64,000 nucleotides of DNA from Utricularia gibba (taxonomy: Eukaryota > Streptophyta > Magnoliopsida > Lamiales > Lentibulariaceae): contig CM007992.1 of assembly GCA_002189035.1 (NCBI GenBank), forward strand, positions 2,170,001 through 2,234,000, in the 5' to 3' direction. The notes below the pieces were generated by a model that had not been told where the DNA came from, did not search any database, and saw nothing but the letters and a program-made list of their open reading frames with translations. How positions within the stretch are numbered: the first letter of the stretch is position 1; every line of letters begins with the position of its first letter. Of the stretch, positions 22,060 to 33,240 are shown in pieces. Made by a program: the position numbers and the translations under genes.

Positions 22060-23265
22060 TCTAAGCTCGGACTAATAGTGGTAAACAAGTTTAGTAAACA
22101 AGGTAGGTAAGCAATATTAGGTCTTGATGCTAAGGTAATAGGTATTGGTTTTGACTGAGACTAATACGAAGATGCCTTAAGGATCTGTAGGTGGTGTTAT
22201 GCTAAGGTCCCTAACTTAATTTACTTTCTTCCTACACTCACAACTTCAAATAGCCTAAGTTCCAGGTTATTCACCATATTTTTGGCTAAGCTAGTCCTCA
22301 ATATCATAACCAATGTTGCAATTAGGTTTACCCGCATGCAAGGCATATAGAACTAGGTCTACCCGGTTATACCCTGAACTAACACCGACTGCTCACGTCT
22401 TAGTTTGTTGGTCTACCTCTAAACCAAGTATCTAAGTTGTGAAACTACTTGTTTCCCTCCTTAGGTCTACCCATGGTTTGTTAGAAACAAGAGTTAAGGA
22501 ATACACATAAATCTCATCATCCATTCTAAGCACACACCACACCACTTCTCCTTAAGGCATCCCTAAGACTATAGCCACTCATGCTTTGAAAATAAAACAC
22601 GATTTTATTCATATAAGTTGGCCAAAATGACAGAAACATTGTAAACAAATCAAACGCAGAAACTTGAAATGTTCAGAAAACAGAAAGTAAATAAAGATTA
22701 TTCTCCTGCCCGTTAGCTACTGTTCACAGCCCAAAACAGTAGTGCTGGACTAGACTCTGGTGCTACTCTTGGTGATGAAGGCCTTCCTTCCCCCTTCTGG
22801 TTTGTGTTTTTCCTGTTGGGGAAGAAGACCCCTTGTGCCCCCTGCTGTTCGCTTCAACTTCGCTCTCTCCTCCTTTTCAAAATAATTTTCCCTTTTGCTT
22901 CACTCCATTGCACTGTTCTTGACTGCCAGTACTGTTCTCGACCGCCAGCATTGTTCCCGGCCTGAACTTGAAGATTGCGGTGGCAGCAGAACAATGCTCT
23001 TTGTCCTTCTCCGGATTTTGCGCCCTTTTTCCCTTATTTCACATGCTTGCAAGTCTAATTTTCGGGTGATTTCCCTGCTGAACTTACTGAAACATTAGTA
23101 AAAAAAGTTGTGGACTAAATCAAAGGATTTAGTCCACTTTTCACATAATCACATGAGATTAACATAAACACCACTAAAACATGAAAAATCACATTTATCT
23201 AACCTAAACCATAATAAAATATAACCATTTTGCAATTTGAAATTTAGGAAAAATGTGTGTCATCA
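22060..23265 (-). mobile_element. Solo-LTR-like element, copy B (inverted relative to copy A)
   Basis: Read on the minus strand it starts at 23,265 with TGATGACACACATTTTTCC and repeats the landmarks of the 10,721-11,760 element in order. These include a hairpin with GGACTAAATC, a purine-rich AGGAGGAGAG block, the CTACTGTT...AACAGTAG stem-loop (22,716-22,745), CTTAAGGAGA and repeated GGTAGACCTA, ending near GTTGTGAGTGTAG (about 22,215). Sequence below 22,215 may be the remaining LTR tail. It has no coding capacity. Confidence 0.6.
23110..23137. repeat. Perfect 12-bp hairpin inside copy B
   Basis: GTGGACTAAATC (23110-23121), loop AAAG, GATTTAGTCCAC (23126-23137). The core matches the hairpin at 35-65. 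Copy A has a related but unpaired GTGGGCTAAATCCAC at the matching place. Confidence 0.8.
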
Positions 23266-24317
23266 CACTATGCTACAACGACACGAAACTTGTCCCCAAG
23301 TCCTAGCTAAGACTAACATGAAACTATTTTTGTCAGCGCCAAAGACAAACAGAAACAACTTTGATAAAATTTGGATGTATGAGCTATAGAAGTGCTGGTG
23401 TGCATGTCATGCATCACTCAAATGTGCATGCTTATATCCGGGTATAATGTCATGGCCTTTTCTATGACAGTGTTTGCCAAGCACTCATACCTTATATCCC
23501 CAGGCCTCCTTCCACTCCTCCGGATCAATCCGTCCCTTCTTACCCATTCACTATTTATTGAGTCTGCACATGCTTTTTTATTATGTGCTGCTTTTTAGGA
23601 CTTTGTTCCCAACATTTTTTTTCAGTACGGAGTTTCTTTTCTTCTTTTTTCTAAGCTGGCAACTTGTCCCAAGACGATTATCAAGTCCATCAACTCAATT
23701 GAAGCTAATCTAGATCACAATCCCTAGGTTCCTCTGTTCATGCGCATGCTCTCATAGAATAAAAGGTAAAAACATGCTCTCAGGTATATAAAAGGCATAG
23801 AAAGCTCTTACATACCATAAAACATCGACTCCAACCTGCAACCCTAAAAATCATCAAATTCAATTATCAGTCGACTTGCGAGGGCGTTAGTCCCTCAAAA
23901 CGCATGACATTTCTTATGTGCATTAACATCCCATCTAATACCAAATATGATAAGAGCATTCAGTACAGACTCACATATTCATTGTACTACACAATATCCA
24001 TGGAGGGATCATCTTTATAGGGCATCAATACCACACAAAATCCAGCTCTGCATGGTAAATTCACATCCAAAATAAAAAACCTATTCGCGAATGTTTTTCA
24101 CAAATAAAATTAACATTCAGGATAACATGGTAGAGACTATAATATTTCTTTTTCAACTTATTATAAAGAATCATTTGCATTCAATACATGAGTGTTGTTT
24201 AAGCATAGTCCTTTGGCTAAATTAAAAAAAAAAGTTTAGATGCCATTTATGCATATATCATGACTGAAATCTAATGAATTTAAGTGTAAATGGTGATCAT
24301 CCATAAATAGTATTCAC

Positions 24318-24378
<61 letters not shown>

Positions 24379-25922
24379 GGGAATGTTTTTAGATATGCTA
24401 GTGTAGCTTATATATCTTTTAGAATTTTCTTTTTGTATATTTTTCTTTGATATATTGGCGCTGTTTATGCAGAGGTGATATTGATATATATATTTTTTGT
24501 TATAAAAAGTTACGTATATTTTTTGTTTGTGTATGATCCGAAAAATATATGGATGCCATTGATTTAACACATTTTATTAGTGTTTTTATGTAATAAAATT
24601 AAGATATTTAACGGTCAAATTAGGTATTTCAATTATGATAATTAATATTATTTTAAATTTTAGTATTATTTGTATTTTATATATAACATGGTGTAAATTG
24701 ATGATTTAGTCCATATTATGATATTTAATATTTTTCTAATTGTTAGTAGCGACGTTATTAGCTAGGCTGAGTGCACAAACTTGATGGGGTGCAATATTCA
24801 AAGAGGGGGATGGAGACCAATAGGATCAAGTAGATGTAGGAAACTTAGTAAAATTAGAAATGAAAAATCATAGAGGTTAGTTTGGGTAAAACTAGACAAT
24901 CTTGAGTTTGTTAACATTTTTTAGTTCTAAGATCAAAAGTCAGATTAGTACACTTACCAAATATCCCTGAAGCACCCATGTTGATCAAAAGTAACTTGTA
25001 TAATGCCTATATATGGTTAATGCTCAGATAAGGAATCCCAAGAGTCTATGTTGATTAGGCTAACACATTTTTCCCATCTTTTCCATATGTTCCCAAAAGG
25101 TCATCGATCTTCAAATTACACTAAGCCACGTAGACTTTACTTTAGAGTTTCTACCAAAGATCTTCTTCCATGCTCGAGAGAAAAGATTTTTTGCGAGATT
25201 TGCATGATTATTGTACCTAATCTCACTAGATGCGGGAGTCAATGATAAGGTTTTTTTTAAAAAAAATAGGGTTTATGATAATCAATTTATCATTATAAAA
25301 AAACAATGAAAATTTTGTATACCAAATTGTTTATTGAAAAAATTTGGACTAAAATTTTAACTTTGGAAAAAGTAGAGATCAATTTCACTTATTTTTGTAG
25401 AAATTAATTATATATGTGTTTTAAATTAGAGAAGAATAGTTATATTTTCTTGATCAGTATCCCATAAAATAAATAATCCGTTATTTGCATAATTTTCTAA
25501 TTTTCTTTTATACAAATTATGTGAATTAATAATTATATTCTTCAACTCCTCCCTAGGCAATGATGGCCGTGGTGTTGGAAAGTAGGTGATGGTTTTTCAT
25601 CATCTAAGATGAATTTTTTCACGAGAATTGAATGAACCAATGTAATTGATGACTAAAAAATATCATAGTATTAAAAACAGTGTTATAGACTTGAACTATA
25701 TAGAAATTAAAGGAAAGAAATTTCCCTCAAATAGTTTCCTCCGAAATGGAAAATGTGGGTCCACATTAAAATCCTCCAAAATGTACTACTCCATATCCGA
25801 GTCTCCCAAAAATAGGTTTGTTCTTGTGAATTTTGAGGATAAATTTATTATTGAATACATTTGTGGTATAGTTATGATATATTGGAATATCAACATATTT
25901 ATAAGATCAACTAGTTAGTAGT
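23266..25922. other. AT-rich intergenic region
   Basis: No gene was seen. The only clear landmark is the (AT)n microsatellite at about 24,320-24,376. Open frames here are short or driven by the microsatellite. Confidence 0.5.
24320..24376. repeat. (AT)n microsatellite
   Basis: An almost uninterrupted run of TA dinucleotides of about 50 bp. Confidence 0.95.
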
Positions 25923-26228
25923 TGTATGCTAAGAATGCAAATTGGAGAGTGTTTGTGTGATTGCTAGGAATCAGTAATATAACACTGATTTGTCGTATTT
26001 GATTGCTCTTGTTATAGTAAATTTCTGTTGCTAGGAGAAATCCTAAGCCCAAGAGGTTCCCAATTGAGTTTACCTGACTAAATCTTGTTTGTCTATTCTA
26101 TTATATACACATGCATGCAGATTTACAAGAAAGCATATAGGTCTGTTCTCTTCACATAGAAACATAGGAGACTGCTGAATGTTCATATGTGACAGCAACT
26201 TAGTTGAATGTGTGCCTTTGTGCTCACA
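25923..26228 (+). repeat. copia 5' LTR
   Basis: It starts TGTATGCTAAG and ends GTGCTCACA. A primer-binding-site match to initiator Met-tRNA (GATATCGGAGC, one step from GGTATCAGAGC) lies directly downstream. A second copy in the same orientation is at 32,504-32,813. Confidence 0.85.
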
Positions 26229-28725
26229 ATTGATATCGGAGCTAGGTTATGGAGGAGGTACATGGCATGCCACAATTAACCACACCAATTACTCATTATG
26301 ATGATCAAAGATCAAGTCCATTCTTGTGTGCATGGATTTATAGGACCCTGTTGTAGATGGTACAGAGAGACTTCCTACAGTAGATGAACTAGCATGGAAA
26401 AAACTACATCTCAAGGTAGTTGCAATGATGAATTGTACATTGATAATAGCTTATCTCATAGAATCAACGGATGATGCCCAGCAGCTTTGGAAATCATTGG
26501 AAGAAATGTTTCGCCCAGACATTGCACTAACGTATGTCTCGCTTGTAAAATCACGATGGAGAATCCATGTAGGAGCACCTGAGCCAATTCAAGGGCATAA
26601 TAGACCAGATGGTAGCAGTGAAGATGAGTCTTGATGAAGAAATCCAAGTCATACAATTGCTTGATTCATTATCAGATTCATGGGAGACTCTCATTGTTAC
26701 TCTGATTTCGCTAATGGTGAATCATGATATGATGTAGTGGCAACTGCAATATTATAGGAAAAACTTCAATAGGAGTCATTTGGAGCTGATCATAATGCTA
26801 AGTCAAAAAATGGAACTGTTACCTATAGTGAGGGCAAACATTAGGGCAAATGAGAAGAAAGGATGCAAAACAAGAGAAGGGATAAATCTAAGTACTGAGA
26901 CAAGTCCTAGAGTAGACAGGGCTAGGGTGAGAAGAAGCATGAGTCACATAACTACTTTCATTGTGGCGAGAAGGGGCATATCCGAAAGGATTACTGTGGC
27001 TACAAGGCTCAACATGAGTACACAAAGGAGTGAAAGAACACAAAACCTGAAGAAGCTAACACATCTGCATACCTAGGTGTTGTGGGTGATGATCTGTTAG
27101 TGCTCTTGGTTGTAAAAGGAGGGAAACACAGGGGTGGATTGTGTATGGTATGTGGACTCAATAGCTTCATTTCATGCATCTCCTCAGAAGTCAAATATGA
27201 TCAACTACAAGCCCTATCACATCACTATGCGAATAGGTAATCACTCAAGTTTGGAGATTGTAGGTATTGGTGATTTGTTGGTAACAACAAACATGGAAAA
27301 CGAATTATAGTTCAAGGGAGTGTGCCATGTACCAACTCTCAGAGTAAACCTATTATTTGTTGGCGAGATGGATATGGATGGGGTTATAGATACAATTTTG
27401 TAGCTGAAACTTGGAAATTATTTAAAGGCTTCATTGTGGTTGCAAGAGGAGTCATGGTAAAAAGATTGTATAAGACTAATATGAAAGCAGAAGGGAATGA
27501 AGTAATAGCAGCAACACTAAATGATAACACATATGACCTTCAACACAAGCGGATGAGACATCTCTCACAAAGTGGTATGCTATGAACTTCTGGTTAGTGA
27601 GTTGCGGTTTGATACCCCCAGGCAAGTCCTCATTAGTCTCTGAGAGTTGCATTTATGGCAAGCAACACATAGTGTCCTTTTGAGCACAATTACATAGAAG
27701 TAAGAAGAGGTTGGAGGTACTTTTTTCTAATGTTGATGGACCTATAAATATTCCTATGGTTGGAGGGTTGAACCATTACTTCACTGTGGATAGTGCCACA
27801 CATAAGTCATGGGTATATTTAGTAGCATGCGACTATGAGGTGTCTGCATGCTTCAAAGCATTCCATCAAATAGTGGAATGGGAAATAAGGGATAAATTAA
27901 AGTGTTTATGGATAGAAAATGAGGATTTTACAGTGAGGAATTCAAGAAGTAATGTCTAGATTTTGGCATAAAAAAGGTTGCTATTGAGCTTGGAATACCA
28001 CAACATAATCCCATCATAGAATGCTTCAATCAAACCTTATTTTATAAGATAAGATATATGCTAAAGAGCTTTGGTTTATCAGGGCAATTCTAGGGAGAAG
28101 CCATTAAAAAAACCTGCTATATATTCAATAAAAGTCCCAAAAGGGCTTTAGAGTTGGGTATTCTTGAAGAATATTGGTCTGGCCAAATGGCTACTTTGGT
28201 ATTTTAAAGGAGCAATTGAATGGGGTCTATGCTATAGAGTTTCATCCTCTAGACTATGCATCTTTGTGGATTTAGACATGGCTGAGGATATTGATACTCG
28301 AAGATCTACCATTGGATTGATCTCAATGTTGGCAAGGGCTAGAATAGCATGGATGTCCTCACTTCAAAAATGTGTAGCTTTATCTTCTATTGAAGAAAAG
28401 TACATGGCATTAACTTAGGTTCGAAAAGAAGCAGCATGGCTGCAGAGATTGCTTGAAGAATTAGGATTACCACAACACCAGTTAATCCAAGTCCTATGTG
28501 ATAGCCAAAGTGCTATAGCACTTAGCAAAAATGTTGTTTTCCACTCTAGAACAAAGCATGTGAATATGCAATACCACTGGATCAAAGAAATGGTATAGCA
28601 AAGAAAAATTAAACTTGTGAAAGCCAAGACTAAAGAAAACATAGCTGATCTTATGACTAAGGTTCTAGGGCCCTCTTGGCACCATATGTTGGTGCAGAAA
28701 GCTGGGCTCAAAGTTATTTGCTAAA
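26229..28725 (+). mobile_element. Ty1/copia internal region, RT deleted
   Basis: In order: gag pieces (26,425-26,760, with SLDEEIQVIQLLDSL), a zinc knuckle (HCGEKGHIRKDYC near 26,957-26,995), protease with D-S-I-A instead of D-S-G-A (27,155-27,166), pre-integrase (27,540-27,580), integrase core (27,711-27,960; the usual D-N-G-x-E stretch reads ENEDF) and integrase C-terminal fragments to about 28,160. It then passes directly into RNase H (28,164-28,725), with stops. The RT domain is absent. Frameshifts and stops occur throughout. A purine stretch near 28,745-28,755 could be the polypurine tract. Confidence 0.85.
28164..28725 (+). pseudogene. copia RNase H fragment
   Basis: It carries DMAEDIDTRRSTIGLISML, then the core around WMSSLQKCVALSSIEEKYMA, then VLCDSQSAIALSKNVVFHSR and ENIADLMTK. 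Stops at 28,418 (TAG) and 28,597 (TAG) interrupt one frame. Its upstream neighbour is integrase sequence. Confidence 0.85.
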
Positions 28726-29123
28726 GGAACTCTCGCATCCAACCTAGGAGAGTGATTGTTGACATTAAGTAATGATCACATGTGTTGCACAATCTAGAAG
28801 TGAAGGAGTGGAGAAGCAGCCCATGAAAAATACGTAGGGCTCATAATCATAGCCTACTTATTTTTGAACGACAGCCTTTTTCAACAATAGCCTAAATTTG
28901 GAGGTTTGATTTTATTCCCTATATATTCTTGATTTTTTGCCATACTTTGTGGGCAAGAGTTGTTTTTTTTTTTTATTCTAATTACAATTTATCTTCACTT
29001 GTTAAAATCTGTCAACAATATTTTTCTTCTTGGATTTTAGTTGAAATTTTTTATACTTATGAGTGTTAGTTATCTAAGTCTATTATTTATGTTTGATGTT
29101 CTATTCTTCTTTGATTAGATAGT
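28726..29123. other. Sequence between copia pol and the hAT fragment
   Basis: A short stretch without coding signal. No match to the 25,923-26,228 LTR is present, so the expected 3' LTR is not here. Confidence 0.4.
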
Positions 29124-29860
29124 ATGGAAGGCAGTAGTGCTAATGAAACTCCAAAATCAGATCCACCATCACAAAATAGCAATAGAAGTGATGTTGCATA
29201 GAAATATGTACATGTGCAAAAAGTTTCTAGAAAGGATATCATAGTTTGTAATTTATGTGATAAAAAATTTCGAGAAGGTGGGATTCATCGAGTAAAGCAA
29301 CGTCTTGCTTGTATCAAAGGTCAGATGAGTAAATGCTTAAAAGTTCCTTTGGATGTGAAAGAGGAGATTTGGAAAACATTAAATCCTGAATCATCTTATA
29401 GTAAGAAAATAAAGGTTGGTGAGCAACCTAGCCCTTTATGTGATTACGATATATTTGATTTGGAAGAAAGAAATTTTGAAGAAGATACTGCAAATGCTAA
29501 AGGCAACCAAAAAGGAATGAAGCAATCTACAATGAAAAAATATTTGGTTAAGAAGGATGTAGTAGCAAAAACCAAAGTTCTTATTGCAAAGCTTTTTATG
29601 ATACAGGTATCTTCTAAGTACTTGAAGATCTAAAAGTTTTATAAAGATGTTAGTTGCAGTTTCAAAGTTGGGTGATTCTTTAGAAATTCCATCATATTAC
29701 AAGTTACACATCCCTATTATGAAGCATGCTAAACAAGATCTGATGATTTGGAAAGATGGTTTGAGTAGTAGTTTGGCTACAACGGGTATAATTGTGATGT
29801 TTGATAGTTGGATGATGGTGATTCTGCAAGTGCACAGAAACTGTCAAAGTAATAAAATAA
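29124..29860 (+). pseudogene. hAT transposase N-terminal fragment with BED-type zinc finger
   Basis: ATG 29,124 follows a plausible acceptor. After about 25 codons a TAG interrupts just before KYVHVQKVSRKDIIVCNLCD, where hAT proteins usually have tryptophan. The BED-type finger follows (C-X2-C, then RVKQRLA), then CLKVPLDVKEEIWKTL. 29,647-29,820 resembles the start of the hAT catalytic region (PSYYKLHIPIMKHA, later VMFDSWMM where D-x-W-T is usual). The DDE core and C-terminus are missing, replaced near 29,830 by an unrelated repeat. Confidence 0.75.
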
Positions 29861-30480
29861 GATCGTATCCACAGGTAATTGTTATTGGAATTTTCTTTTC
29901 AAACAAAGACTCAAAAAAACTGAAAACAAAAGAAATACTTGGGTTTAAAAACAATAAGAAAATTGGCCTTGGATCCAGGATTCACTTTGCTTAAAACTTG
30001 CTCAAACTTGTATGTGTAAACCTTGAAGACTGACCTGCTTGCACAAGCTTTAGGGGTGTTATTCTAAAGTAGTGCTATTCGGTGACCATTATAGCATCGT
30101 CCTTTGTTTTGTGGGATTATGGAATCAACTATGCCACCAGAGTCATTTCACCTCTTGTGATAACCCATGTTTTCCTCATACCCAAATCTAACCCCTACAC
30201 CTCACACCTCGCAGACAGATTAAACAGAATGTGCCTTACCAACGATGTCCGATTGAGCCCTTCTCCTTAGGTGCTTGAGGCGAACCTTTGATTCTTTCAC
30301 ACTCCCTTCGGGTTATGTGATACTAAAGAGCACGTGGATAAAGAAAAAATTGTGAAAAATAGAATCAAACCTCAATTTAAATGTCGAGAAACATAGTAAA
30401 ATAGTCATACGCGCAGGACTTGCGCAAGAAGATTGATGAATAATAAATGCGATTGCATATCTCAAACACCGATGAGAAGA
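29830..30480. repeat. Dispersed repeat, copy 1 (related to 47,180-47,480)
   Basis: It opens with GTGCACAGAAACTGTCAAAG and a CGTATCCACAGG motif, which in plants often marks the leader of decayed LTR elements. 29,990-30,240 can be aligned by eye with 47,220-47,470 through landmarks such as TTxTAAAGTAxTGxTATTCG, then TATGCCA, TTTCACCTC and CCCATACxCA. The family was not named. Confidence 0.5.
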
Positions 30481-30559
30481 TTGATGTGGTTTGCTGAAGT
30501 TTCAACTGCATTCTAGTGAGACGGTGGCCCATACAACGATTGAATGAGGTAGCCTATTT

Positions 30560-30880
30560 CTACCAGAAGTCTCTGCAGGAGCATCTTCCATCCTTGAATT
30601 GATGAAACCTCTTATTATCTCTTATAATAAACTCACGCTTCTCCAAACCTGAAAGAATCTTTATGAAATTGTGACAATCCCCACAAATTATCAAGTTCTT
30701 TATAAACCATAAATGGTGTGCCTGGAGCTTACAAAGCTGCATGCTATTGCTATTCTTTCGCCTTGGTAAAGGAGAGTTCTCTCCTTCTCTTCCTCATCAA
30801 GGTCATGGAGAACATATCTCGTCTCAGGGACGTAGCCGGCCGAATTGTTCAAGGACCAGATATTCCCATACACCATCTTC
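30560..30880 (-). pseudogene. PPR protein C-terminal (DYW domain) fragment
   Basis: Minus strand: [20 protein letters not shown] and ERIAIA in one frame, then [18 protein letters not shown] and [16 protein letters not shown] stop in the next. This is the tail of a DYW-type pentatricopeptide-repeat protein, which edits organellar RNA. The cytidine-deaminase HSE signature reads Q-G-E, so its histidine is lost. The CGDCH zinc motif and the final D-F-W are kept. A one-base shift lies near 30,715. No PPR repeats were found upstream, so this is a truncated copy. Confidence 0.8.
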
Positions 30881-32503
30881 CTACAGTTAGGTTTGAGGTT
30901 TCCATTTCCTTTCCTATATTTATTATGTCTAACTTCCACCTGCTTTACCCAATTTTCATATTTCATTATTGATTCTGTAGTCATCTTTATGTTTCCCGTT
31001 TCTCCCCTGCAGTTTCCCATAAGAATCAATTATCACACTGTTAAGTGTCATTTTTTAGTTATTATTATGTATTATTATGTATATATTTTCTTTGTCCTTT
31101 ACATGTACTTTGACCGAAATATGTCAGGAGGCAGTCGTAGAGTATTGCAGAATGCTTGCAGGAGACCAAACTCTGACTTTTCGTTGCACGCGACTTGGAA
31201 CAATGGTGGGCGAAAAACTGACACTAGTCAAGACCCCTGACTTATGGCATGTCAAAGTCTGTAGAAATGATTGGGCACTAACTTGCACACAAGAAAAAGC
31301 TGGTAACGCACGCAAGACAGAAGGAATGATGGAAAGAGGACCAGAAGAAGTTAATGAACATGGGAAGTGATAGAAAATCAATTTGAAACACTTATTTTAG
31401 GACTTTTTTTGAACCTTTTGACACTTTATCCTTGTACTTAAAACTTTTGGTTCTTCCTCTCCCTTGAGAGAGGAAGAACACTTAGCTTCCGTTTTCGTTT
31501 TTGTTTTCATGGCTCTTTGTGGCTAAACTTTCTTAGTTTCTAGAAGTAGATGAAGTTTCCTTTCAAGTCTTGAGCATTAAACTCAGTTTTTTGTTGAATT
31601 CATTCCGGATTTTGCAGTCTTTCTGTAACGACTCCTAGTCACGGTCTATGAGTAGCAGGCCACTACTCGCAGGTCTTGATGAAGAGCACCAACTCCAACC
31701 CTATTGGTTTGAGGGAAGTAGCGAATTTTTCGTGGTCGAGGTACCGCGATAGTGGACAAGTAGTGACCTCGTACTCGCCACTAGTCATTGGAAATAGCTG
31801 GGTACACGTGCACAATTCGATTTTGAAGACAATCGATGACAATCCTCTTGTCTTTCTAATCGTCTAAGGGGGAATCACATGAGGCTATTCTCGTGCCTCC
31901 TTGTCAATCAGAGTGTAAGGGAGAGTAGGCTATTCCTTACTCCTATAACCAGCTATCCGGAAGAAATCAGTGAAAACCGAGGTGATGATAGACAAAAGAA
32001 GGAAGCAGAATCTTATTTCCAGGAACTGCAACCCGTAGTCGAGATTCATCACTTAAGTTGTAACTTTTATTTCTACATTTCAAAAACTCTCTTTTACAAA
32101 TCCGTGACAATTTGTAAAAGTTTTCTACAAAACACTTTTTGCAAAACTCAACTCCTCAAGATCGATACTCGTACTACGCTCTTTTGTATTTTACATTTTA
32201 TATATTAAAATTTATTGAGAAAACGATACACAACACACATTATTTTTTTTATCACTCAAAATTAATAAGAATATTAATATTATATGATTGGTCAAACTCT
32301 TTGAACGGTTGAAACCGATTTCAAAACCGAACCGGCGTGTTACTGCTCCGGTTTTGAAAACCAGTTCTTAATCATAGAGTGAAGGTGATTCCCACATCTC
32401 ATGTTAAGGGCCACGATCCCCATGAAATGGAGGGCAGAGAAATAAAAGGGACATGAGAGGTGGGCTGGTGGTGTGTGGAGAGATAGCTGAAATTCTATAT
32501 GAT
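30881..32503. other. Intergenic region, unassigned
   Basis: A perfect 12-bp hairpin lies at 31,450-31,479. 31,625 opens with TGTAACGACTCC, reminiscent of some LTR starts, but no partner copy is present. 32,290-32,370 has an imperfect inverted repeat of AAACCG/CGGTTT blocks. No gene was recognised. Confidence 0.4.
31450..31479. repeat. Perfect 12-bp hairpin
   Basis: GTTCTTCCTCTC, loop CCTTGA, GAGAGGAAGAAC. It could be a stem-loop in a transcript or a chance palindrome. Confidence 0.7.
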
Positions 32504-32813
32504 TGTGTGCTAAGAATGCAAATTGGAGAGCGTTTGCGTGAGTGCTAGGAATCAGTACTGTAACACTGATTTGCTGTATTTGATTGCTCTTGTCATAGTG
32601 AATTTCTGTTGCTTAGGATAGATCCTAAGTGTAGGAGGTTCCCAATTGGGTTTACCTGGCTAAATCTTTTTGTCTATTCTATTATATACATATGGGCGCA
32701 GATTTACAGGAAAGCATATAGGTATGTGCTCTTCACATAGAAACACGGCAGGCTACTGAACGTGATCATTTGTGACAGCAACTTAGGTGAACGTGCGCGT
32801 TTGTGCGGACACA
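32504..32813 (+). repeat. Second copy of the copia LTR (solo LTR or displaced 3' LTR)
   Basis: It starts TGTGTGCTAAGAATGCAAAT and follows 25,923-26,228 through its full length in the same orientation, with roughly one difference in eight to ten bases by eye. No flanking duplication was seen. It is either a solo LTR from another insertion or the 3' LTR of the 25.9-kb element, pushed away by about 3.7 kb of foreign sequence. Confidence 0.8.
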
Positions 32814-33240
32814 TACCACAGATGCTTACCAGTGGTTGGTGGTCACTGGTCAGTTCCAACAGCCATGTCTCTACCTGGACAGGCATTCCGTCCAGGTTAG
32901 GACACGAGCCTTCTTCAACTGTAGATAGTGTGTTCGCACTTGCTCGCCCACCCATGTGCATAGGGTCTCCTGATGCCCACTCCCTTTGCCATTTGCTCTA
33001 ATGGCGGCCTCTATGGCTGTAGTTAATTACTCTGTTGTTGTTCATCACTCGCTTGCCACTGAGCAGTGGCCACAGACCACCACACATGAATCGTACACCG
33101 CTTTGCTTGCCCATCGTCACCATTTTGCATGGGTGGGCGAGCAGGTAGCCAGGCAGATGGATGCACGATGGCCGATGGGTGACTGGTGAGGGCTAGTGGG
33201 CAATGGGCGGCAGATGGGTGAGGGGCGGTGGGTACGCACG
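32814..33240. repeat. GC-rich foldback region
   Basis: A perfect 16-bp inverted repeat, TGCTCGCCCACCCATG at 32,941-32,956 and its complement at 33,128-33,143, is flanked by looser inverted similarity (GTGGTTGGTGGTCACTGG-like versus the complement of 33,060-33,085). The GC content is unlike the surroundings. It has no recognisable protein. Confidence 0.5.

Larger units (their letters stand above)
19360..22060. other. Intergenic region with repeats, no gene
   Basis: 19,360-19,500 is the probable 3' UTR of the preceding gene. 19,520-19,900 is GC-richer and ends in sequence reminiscent of an LTR leader, but no partner was found. 20,000-20,640 shows no clear coding region. A degenerate tandem repeat (20,654-20,880) and a small TIR element (21,360-21,560) are listed separately. 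Confidence 0.4.

Noticed and set aside
24280-24570. A minus-strand open frame rich in Ile-Tyr
   Set aside because: It is produced by the (AT)n microsatellite.
31077-31381. Open frames on both strands after the DYW fragment
   Set aside because: Neither frame has family features; the minus frame does not continue the PPR protein.
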